Assembly (NCBI GenBank): GCA_017550445.1 | Contig: JAFZOV010000073.1 | Coordinates: 1 to 11,713 of the forward strand | Origin: Fibrobacter sp. | GTDB lineage: Bacteria > Fibrobacterota > Fibrobacteria > Fibrobacterales > Fibrobacteraceae | Length of the DNA: 11,713 bases | Reading direction: 5' to 3' | Shown: positions 6,541 to 11,713 of the stretch, piece by piece | How positions within the stretch are numbered: position 1 is the first letter of the stretch | Layout of the letters: each line of letters opens with the position of its first letter | The notes under the pieces: generated by a model | Seen by the model: only the letters and a program-made list of their open reading frames with translations | The model's database searches: none | Told to the model about the DNA's origin: nothing | Made by a program: the position numbers and the translations under genes

Positions 6541-6546
6541 AATTGT

Positions 6547-8898
6547 ATGAAAAATTTGGGTGTAAATCATAAAGCTTTATTTGTCGCTCAGATTGTCTTG
6601 GCTTTGGGCGCGAATGCCGCTTTTTCTGCCGTTGAGTGGGTTCCGCAGTGCGTAAGTAACGGTTTTACTCAAATTGCCGAATCGGCCCATTTCGAGGTTT
6701 GCAAGAAACCGACTACAGATGATGGCCAGGCAAATAACGTTTCCATCAGTATCACGGACGCTCAAGCCGCCATTGACGAACTGGAAAATGTATTCTCGTT
6801 CTATACGGATTCGCTGGGATGGATGTTGCCTTTTCCCAAAAGCCCCGATAAAAAGCTCAAAAGCAACGTTTATGTGTACGACAATTCTGTGATGGCCGCC
6901 CTTTATGGCGGACAGGATTACGTGAAGGATTTGAACGGCGAATACGGTCCGGGCATGTGGATTGGCGTCGGGTCACTCAAGGACCGTTGGGGCATGGCTC
7001 ACGAATTTGCTCACGGCTTGCAGGGCGTGGCCGGCTGGCTCGGCAATAACAGTCATACAGGCTGGATGGCGGAATCCCATGCAAACTGGATGGCGCACCA
7101 GTATATTTCGGATGACGCCCATTATTGCTCCGAAGCCCTGATTAATTTCCCGTATCTGTATTATGGTTCTACACGTGACCGTTATTGCAACTGGCAATTC
7201 TGGGAGCATTTGAAAGAAGAATTTGGCGGCGGAAACAAGGGGGCAGCCAAGGTGAATCGCATTTGGATGGAATCGATTCGCGATGGCGAAGACGGCCGTA
7301 TGGAACAAACTCCTTTTACCGCCATGTTGAAGGTTTACGGATGGACGCTAGATCAGCTGAATGATGAATTTGGAAAATTCGCCATGAAAAACGCAACCCT
7401 TGAATATGCGGGTGCGAAAAAGGCTCTTTATAAGAAGACTTGGGGCGATTACGAATTTGCCACCCGTCGCGATGCATCGGGTTGGGGAGACTTGTACCGC
7501 AGACATCCGCGTGTAACGATGCTCAATAAGATGATGTGTCCTGATGATGATGCCGTGCCCGTCGTGGAACCTCTTGGAGACTGCAATAACCGTTACATTT
7601 CGCCTAGCTATTGGGCTCCGCAGCGTTGGGGCTACAACCTGGTGCGAATCTATCCGAATTCCGCCGGCAAGGTCACGGTCAAGTTCCGAGGCATTGTGCA
7701 GAATAAGCCCACGGTCCAGGGCTACACTTGCTTTGGCGATAATACGGACTACTACAAGGGCAAAACCTACAAGTGGTGTAACTACGCACCAGACGTTTTG
7801 CCGAACCCGGCATCGGCTTGGACGGTGGGCCTCGTGGCAGAAGGAGCCGACGGTACACCGCGTTACAGCGAAATGAAGCATGGCAAGGGCTTTAACTTGG
7901 AAATTGAAACGAAGGATACCGACAAGGCGCTGTGGCTTGCCGTGACGGCGACTCCGAGCGAAATGCAGACAATTTTGTGGGACCAGTTCTACTACAGCAT
8001 TTACCGTTACCCGTATATGATTGAAGTCGTCAATGGGAAGCCAGAGGGTTACAATGCCGATTTCTGGAAACCAGCGAATACAAGCGGGTACACAAAGCAT
8101 AGCAATGGGGGAGGGCTCGTGAGCAGTAAGGCGAGCGTGGCCTCTACCGCATATGTGGGGCCAAATGCTGTGGTGAACGGCGGGACTGTTTCGGGCAACG
8201 CCCGCATCGAAGATTTTGCTGTCGTGAATGGTGGCTCAATTAAGGATAACGCGATTGTCCGCGGACGTGCGCTTGTAACTGCGGGAACCATTAGCGACGA
8301 TGCTGTCCTTGAAGAAGATGCGTGGCTTGTCAGCGGAACGATCAGCGGTAATGCGAAGGTCGGTGCACTTTCGATTATCGCGGGTAACACCGTCGTGACC
8401 GACAACGCACAAGTTTACGGCGTCATGTGGGCGGTAACAGATAAAAAGCTGAGCGGCACGGCGCAGTTGCGCGGCGACCTTGAAAACAACTTCACCAAGG
8501 AAATTTCCAAGGGCGTATTCTACGGTATGGTTGACGACGGAATGCTGAGTAACGCTAATTATGGCGCAAATTTAACGACTCCGCCCACCGACGCAACCGC
8601 CAGCATCGAAAACGCCCAATGGTACGCCGTCAAGGACGATTCTACAAGTTCAGTCACCCTTATCGATTCTCACCGCAAAATCAATCATGAAATCGTCATT
8701 CACAAAACAGCCGACAAATTGCACTTTACGCTTCCGCACGACACACACCGTATTACAATTACAGATATTCACGGTCACACTCTTATACAGCGGAATGGCA
8801 AAGCGACTACGTTGTCTATAACGAATCTTCCGCAAGGAATTTATTACGTTATCGTAAGAACAGGAACGGGCAACTTTACCAAACGATTTATTAAATAG
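6547..8898 (+). CDS. Secreted DUF6055-like metallopeptidase-type protein with beta-helix and sorting domain (copy A)
   Basis: 783 residues. A signal peptide (1-28, ending ANAAFSA) precedes a mature protein starting VEWVPQC. The N-terminal domain (about 29-330) carries H152-E-F-A-H156 and, 20 residues on, E176 in AESHANW. This is the zinc-site spacing of thermolysin-type gluzincins and suggests an active metalloprotease. The sequence style (SAHFEVC, HE..H..Q, ESHANW) fits DUF6055 as I remember it. From about residue 348 (NRYISPSYWAPQRWGYN) to 500 is a second conserved domain. Residues 529-625 are a hexapeptide-like repeat with a 17-residue period, predicted to form a left-handed beta-helix. 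The last 70 residues (TDIHGHTL, LPQGIYYVIV, FTKRFIK) resemble a type IX secretion type-A sorting domain. Paired cysteines suit an extracellular site. Copy B follows at 9056. An insertion at about 331-349 with DDD between two cysteines is absent from copy B. Substrate unknown. Confidence 0.85.
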   Translation: MKNLGVNHKALFVAQIVLALGANAAFSAVEWVPQCVSNGFTQIAESAHFEVCKKPTTDDGQANNVSISITDAQAAIDELENVFSFYTDSLGWMLPFPKSPDKKLKSNVYVYDNSVMAALYGGQDYVKDLNGEYGPGMWIGVGSLKDRWGMAHEFAHGLQGVAGWLGNNSHTGWMAESHANWMAHQYISDDAHYCSEALINFPYLYYGSTRDRYCNWQFWEHLKEEFGGGNKGAAKVNRIWMESIRDGEDGRMEQTPFTAMLKVYGWTLDQLNDEFGKFAMKNATLEYAGAKKALYKKTWGDYEFATRRDASGWGDLYRRHPRVTMLNKMMCPDDDAVPVVEPLGDCNNRYISPSYWAPQRWGYNLVRIYPNSAGKVTVKFRGIVQNKPTVQGYTCFGDNTDYYKGKTYKWCNYAPDVLPNPASAWTVGLVAEGADGTPRYSEMKHGKGFNLEIETKDTDKALWLAVTATPSEMQTILWDQFYYSIYRYPYMIEVVNGKPEGYNADFWKPANTSGYTKHSNGGGLVSSKASVASTAYVGPNAVVNGGTVSGNARIEDFAVVNGGSIKDNAIVRGRALVTAGTISDDAVLEEDAWLVSGTISGNAKVGALSIIAGNTVVTDNAQVYGVMWAVTDKKLSGTAQLRGDLENNFTKEISKGVFYGMVDDGMLSNANYGANLTTPPTDATASIENAQWYAVKDDSTSSVTLIDSHRKINHEIVIHKTADKLHFTLPHDTHRITITDIHGHTLIQRNGKATTLSITNLPQGIYYVIVRTGTGNFTKRFIK

Positions 8899-8921
8899 CA
8901 CAAATAAATTATCTTATTGAT

Positions 8922-8957
8922 AAGGTCATCTTTCGTAAGATGGCCTTTATTTTATTT
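8922..8957 (+). terminator. Rho-independent terminator after copy A
   Basis: AAGGTCATCTT (8922-8932) pairs with AAGATGGCCTT (8937-8947) across a TCGT loop, eleven pairs with one G-T wobble, followed by TTTATTTTATTTT. It lies 23 bases after the copy A stop and separates it from copy B, so the two paralogues are probably transcribed independently. Confidence 0.85.
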
Positions 8958-9012
8958 TGATTATACAAAACTTGTCTTTAATCAATTAAGTACAAAATAG
9001 ATTATTTTCATT

Positions 9013-9050
9013 CTATTCCCTTTGGGAATGGTCCCTTGAGGGAATAGGAG
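9013..9050 (+). promoter_or_regulatory. Leader hairpin with alternative folds overlapping the copy B ribosome site
   Basis: CTATTCCCT (9013-9021) is the exact reverse complement of AGGGAATAG (9039-9047), and inside it GGGA (9024-9027) pairs with TCCC (9032-9035), giving one long hairpin. Its 3' arm includes the AG that begins the AGGAG ribosome site (9046-9050), five bases before the ATG. The same bases can instead form two small hairpins: TTCCC-TTT-GGGAA (9016-9028) and TCCC-TTGA-GGGA (9032-9043), which leave AGGAG free. The pairing is visible in the sequence; a regulatory role is inferred. Confidence 0.5.
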
Positions 9051-9055
9051 TCATT

Positions 9056-11305
9056 ATGAAAAAATCAATTGCGATGGGAATCGCATTATTAGGCGGCCTT
9101 GCTAGTGCAGAGGCCATTACTTGGGAATCGACCTGTGTGAAAAATGGGCACAGACTAATCGCATCTTCAGAGCATTTTGAGATTTGTCGAAAAGCCTATA
9201 ATAACGACGGAACACCCAATAGACTTGGCATCTATACTAGCGAAGCTACCGAAGCTTTGGATATTCTTGAAGATGTTTTCAAGTTTTATCACGATTCGTT
9301 AGAATGGTATCTTCCTCAGCCAAGCAGTCCTAACCGTAAGGTAAAATCTGTTGTCTATGTTTTCGATGATGACAAAATTGAATTGCCCGTAGGTGGAGAT
9401 CATTTTGATGCATGCATTAATAATGAATGCTCACCTGGCATTTGGCTTGGCAAATCAAGTTTGAATAGCCGGCCAACGCTTGCGCATGAATATGCGCATG
9501 GCCTGCAGAGTTATTCTGGCTGGTTAGGTAGCAACGCCTATACTAATTGGTTCGCAGAATCTCATGCAAATTGGATGGCTCATCAGTTTGTTCCTGAAGA
9601 AGTCCTTGGATGTACGGAATATGTGATCAATTTCCCTTATTTGTACTATGGTTCTACTCGTTCCCGTTATTGTAATTGGCATTTTTTGGAACATTTAAAA
9701 GAAAAATTTGGCGGTGGGTTGAAAGGAGCTAAGGAAGTAAACCGCATATGGATTGAATCTCTTCGTGATGGGCAAGAAGGGCGAATGGAACAGACACCAT
9801 TTACAGCAATGGAAATGGTTTACGGTTGGCCGCTTGATACATTGAACGATGAATTCGGTCGCTTTGCCATGAAACAAGCAACATACGAATACGAACCTGC
9901 TAAAAAAGCGATGTTTAGTGAAGCCTGGGGCGGCTATGATTTTTCAACTCGTCGTGGAGAAGGCTTTGGTTACCCCTATAGTGGCCATGGCCGCGTTACG
10001 ATGATGAATCTGCTCGATTCCGTGGACAATCGCTACATTTCGCCGAGCTATTGGGCTCCACAACGCTGGGGATATAACCTGGTTCGCATTTATCCCGATA
10101 CGGTCGGTCGCGTAAAGGTTAAATTCCGAGGCATCGTGCAGGAACAAAAAACAACTGACGGTTACACCTGTTTTGGCGATCAGCACGATTATCATTTAGG
10201 GAAAACATACGATTGGTGCAATCTCTCTCCTGACTATGTGCCTAATCCGGCATCTGGTTGGAGAGTTGGCCTAGTAGCCGAAGGTGCCGATGGCACACCG
10301 CGTTATAGCGAAATGAAACGCGGTACAGCATTCAATCTTGATATCGAAACAAGAGCCGATGACAAGGCTTTGTGGCTTGTGGTTGCTGCAACTCCATCAG
10401 AAATGCAATCAATCATGTGGGATCAGTTCTATTACAGTCTTTATCGTTTCCCATACATGATTCAAGTCAATAACGGAAAGCCCGAAGGTTACAACAAAAA
10501 CTTTTGGGTGCCTGCCGATACAACCGGCTATAGCAGACACAAAAATGGCGGTGGTCTCGTAAGCAATAAAGCTTATGTGGCAAAGTCTGTTTTTGTTGGA
10601 CCGAATGCTGTTGTGAACGGAGGCTCAATTTCGGGTAATGCAAGCATCGAAGATTTCGCCGTGATTGACGGTGGCACCATTTCTGGGAATGCTAAAATTC
10701 GTGGGCGAGCCTTGGTTTCTGGTGGAACCATTAGGGACAATGCAATCCTTGAAGAAGACGCTTGGCTTGTGAGCGGAACGCTTAGTGGAAATGCAAAGGT
10801 TGGAGCACTTTCGGTCATTTGGAATACGAACGTCAAGGATTATGCTCAAGTTTATGGTGTAATGTGGCCCATAGTGAATAGCTCTGTTGGCGGAACAGCT
10901 CAATTGCGTGGTGACCTGGAAACGACATTCTCCTCAGAACTCCAAAACGGTGTTTACTACGGCTTGGTAGAAGAGAAAATGCTTAATCAAGAAGGTTATG
11001 GTGCATACCGTACAGAACCCATGAAAGAAGTGACCGCCAGCATTGAAAATGCGCAGTGGTATAGAATCTACGAAGATTACTACAGGGTGCAAAAGCCAGT
11101 CGTCGCTTCGATCCCGGCGCAGAATATCGGCAAGAAGGTTTCGAATGAAACGCTTCATGTCTTTAATTTGATGGGTAAGCGCCTCGGCTCTATTAAAATG
11201 ACTGATGGAGTTTCGTTGAGTGAAACGCTCCGTGCTTCAGGTTACAAGAACGGCGTATACATCGTGCGAAACAAGAGCAGCATGACTCGCGTTAATGTTC
11301 GCTAA
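9056..11305 (+). CDS. Secreted DUF6055-like metallopeptidase-type protein with beta-helix (copy B)
   Basis: 749 residues, a paralogue of the preceding gene; by eye about two residues in three are identical over the first 650 or so. It has a signal peptide (MKKSIAMGIALLGGLASAEA), the zinc-type signature H144-E-Y-A-H148 with E168 in AESHANW at the same spacing as copy A, the second domain from NRYISPSYWAPQRWGYN (325 on), and the 17-residue-period beta-helix repeat (506-601). After ASIENAQWY the two proteins stop matching. Copy B ends in a different sorting-type domain (LHVFNLMGKRLGS, YKNGVYIV, TRVNVR), a plausible but weaker type IX signal. Codon use differs: TTA, CTA, TCA and AGA are common here and rare in copy A. 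AGGAG lies five bases before the ATG, in a foldable leader. A bidirectional terminator follows. It is probably a surface or secreted protease with an unknown target. Confidence 0.85.
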   Translation: MKKSIAMGIALLGGLASAEAITWESTCVKNGHRLIASSEHFEICRKAYNNDGTPNRLGIYTSEATEALDILEDVFKFYHDSLEWYLPQPSSPNRKVKSVVYVFDDDKIELPVGGDHFDACINNECSPGIWLGKSSLNSRPTLAHEYAHGLQSYSGWLGSNAYTNWFAESHANWMAHQFVPEEVLGCTEYVINFPYLYYGSTRSRYCNWHFLEHLKEKFGGGLKGAKEVNRIWIESLRDGQEGRMEQTPFTAMEMVYGWPLDTLNDEFGRFAMKQATYEYEPAKKAMFSEAWGGYDFSTRRGEGFGYPYSGHGRVTMMNLLDSVDNRYISPSYWAPQRWGYNLVRIYPDTVGRVKVKFRGIVQEQKTTDGYTCFGDQHDYHLGKTYDWCNLSPDYVPNPASGWRVGLVAEGADGTPRYSEMKRGTAFNLDIETRADDKALWLVVAATPSEMQSIMWDQFYYSLYRFPYMIQVNNGKPEGYNKNFWVPADTTGYSRHKNGGGLVSNKAYVAKSVFVGPNAVVNGGSISGNASIEDFAVIDGGTISGNAKIRGRALVSGGTIRDNAILEEDAWLVSGTLSGNAKVGALSVIWNTNVKDYAQVYGVMWPIVNSSVGGTAQLRGDLETTFSSELQNGVYYGLVEEKMLNQEGYGAYRTEPMKEVTASIENAQWYRIYEDYYRVQKPVVASIPAQNIGKKVSNETLHVFNLMGKRLGSIKMTDGVSLSETLRASGYKNGVYIVRNKSSMTRVNVR

Positions 11306-11328
11306 AAAACTTAATGTATAAGCAAAAG

Positions 11329-11354
11329 GCCTCGGATTTGAATCCGAGGCTTTT
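11329..11354. terminator. Bidirectional terminator between copy B and the trpB-like gene
   Basis: GCCTCGGATT (11329-11338) pairs perfectly with AATCCGAGGC (11341-11350). It is followed by TTTT on the plus strand and by CTTTT on the minus strand. The two flanking genes converge on it, so it serves both. Confidence 0.88.
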
Positions 11355-11361
11355 CAAATAT

Positions 11362-11395
11362 GGATTGCTTCGTCACTGCGTTCCTCGCAATGACG
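11362..11395 (-). repeat. Dispersed palindromic repeat, copy 3 (34 bp, intergenic)
   Basis: Ends GGATTGCTTCGTC and TTCCTCGCAATGACG on the plus strand match the copy inside grpE at 29 of 34 positions. It lies 9 bases downstream of the trpB-like stop codon and beside the terminator. Read in the sense of the neighbouring minus-strand gene it starts CGTCATTGCGAGG, the same orientation as the copies in and after grpE. Confidence 0.85.
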
Positions 11396-11404
11396 TTGCA
11401 GCTA

Positions 11405-11713
11405 TTAGCCGTTAACCTGCGGAAGCTGAGCGAGGCTCTTGGCGATGTCTTCATCGGTCGGGATGTAGTCGTTCATTTCGCCGTCGTTGAACTTCTGGTA
11501 GGCAACCATGTCGAAGTAACCTGTACCGGTGAGGCCGAACACGATGTTCTTGGCCTGGCCAGATTCCTTGCACTTGAGGGCTTCGTCAATCGTTGCGCGG
11601 ATAGCGTGGCTGGATTCCGGAGCCGGGAGGATGCCTTCGGTCTGGGCGAAGAGCTTGGCGGCTTCGAACACCTTGGTCTGTTCCACGGACGTTGCACGCA
11701 TCAGACCCTGATC
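11405..11713 (-). CDS. trpB: TrpB2-type tryptophan synthase beta-like PLP enzyme, C-terminal part
   Basis: The last 102 codons of a minus-strand gene, cut by the right edge. The sequence DQGLMRATSVEQTKVFEAA, then TEGILPAPESSHAIRATIDEA and KNIVFGLTGTGYFDM, matches the C-terminal part of the TrpB-like family (TrpB2), PLP enzymes that join indole and serine to make tryptophan. The E-x-x-x-P-A-P-E-S-x-H-A sequence corresponds to the E-G-I-x-P-A-x-E-x-x-H-A block conserved in tryptophan synthase beta chains, and the later G-x-G-x-x-D to the phosphate-binding end. The tail ends QLPQVNG before TAA at 11407-11405. The catalytic lysine lies outside the window. In many genomes TrpB2 coexists with a normal TrpB, so the cellular role cannot be settled here. 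Confidence 0.9.
   Translation of the reverse strand, partial: DQGLMRATSVEQTKVFEAAKLFAQTEGILPAPESSHAIRATIDEALKCKESGQAKNIVFGLTGTGYFDMVAYQKFNDGEMNDYIPTDEDIAKSLAQLPQVNG

Noticed and set aside
6526..6546. Upstream GTG start for copy A
   Set aside because: It would place the good GGGAAG ribosome site within the gene and put seven extra residues ahead of a normal signal peptide; the ATG at 6547 is better.
7348..8100. A 250-codon minus-strand open frame over copy A
   Set aside because: It is in register with the sense codons and has no recognisable domain; explained by codon avoidance as above.
9485..9500. Short inverted repeat GCGCAT-gaat-ATGCGC
   Set aside because: It lies in the codons for the conserved HEYAH zinc motif and is explained by repeated Ala-His codons.

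Overview
The window looks like chromosome from a Fibrobacter-type bacterium. This rests on two secreted proteins that resemble the DUF6055 family with type IX-style C-terminal sorting domains, a fused LplT/PlsC/acyl-ACP synthetase gene, a TrpB2-type gene, and a dispersed palindromic repeat of the kind that translates as RHCEE..DEAI. The genus is an inference from protein style; no rRNA or tRNA is present to confirm it.

Layout. Positions 1-137 (minus) hold the first 45 codons of a RelB/DinJ-like antitoxin, cut by the window edge. Positions 141-437 have no gene: an AT-rich palindrome, a likely antitoxin promoter, a bidirectional terminator, and a mosaic of short palindromic repeats that forms the 3' flank of grpE. 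grpE (438-1133, minus) has a long acidic N-terminal extension carrying both a 34-bp dispersed repeat and a four-unit heptamer array. It is divergent from a small four-helix membrane protein (1345-1851). Next comes a 1156-residue lysophospholipid transporter/acyltransferase/acyl-ACP synthetase (1939-5409), followed closely by an unrecognised membrane protein with a pilin-like outer domain (5446-6414), probably in the same transcript.

The right half is a tandem pair of homologous exported proteins (6547-8898 and 9056-11305). Each has a signal peptide, a thermolysin-spaced zinc-peptidase signature (HExxH, then Glu 20 residues after the second His), a second conserved domain, a left-handed beta-helix-like repeat with a 17-residue period, and a C-terminal sorting-type domain. 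They are alike up to about residue 680 of the first, then abruptly unlike in the sorting domain, and they differ strongly in codon use. The second is preceded by a leader that can form two mutually exclusive hairpin structures touching its Shine-Dalgarno site. A bidirectional terminator and another copy of the dispersed repeat separate it from the 3' end of a TrpB-like PLP enzyme on the minus strand.

How the genes relate. The fused acyltransferase and its neighbour belong to envelope lipid maintenance and an unknown envelope function. The tandem pair are probably surface or secreted hydrolases. grpE and trpB are housekeeping genes. The most unusual signals are the repeat elements inside grpE, the domain architecture and divergence of the tandem pair, and the alternative-fold leader.
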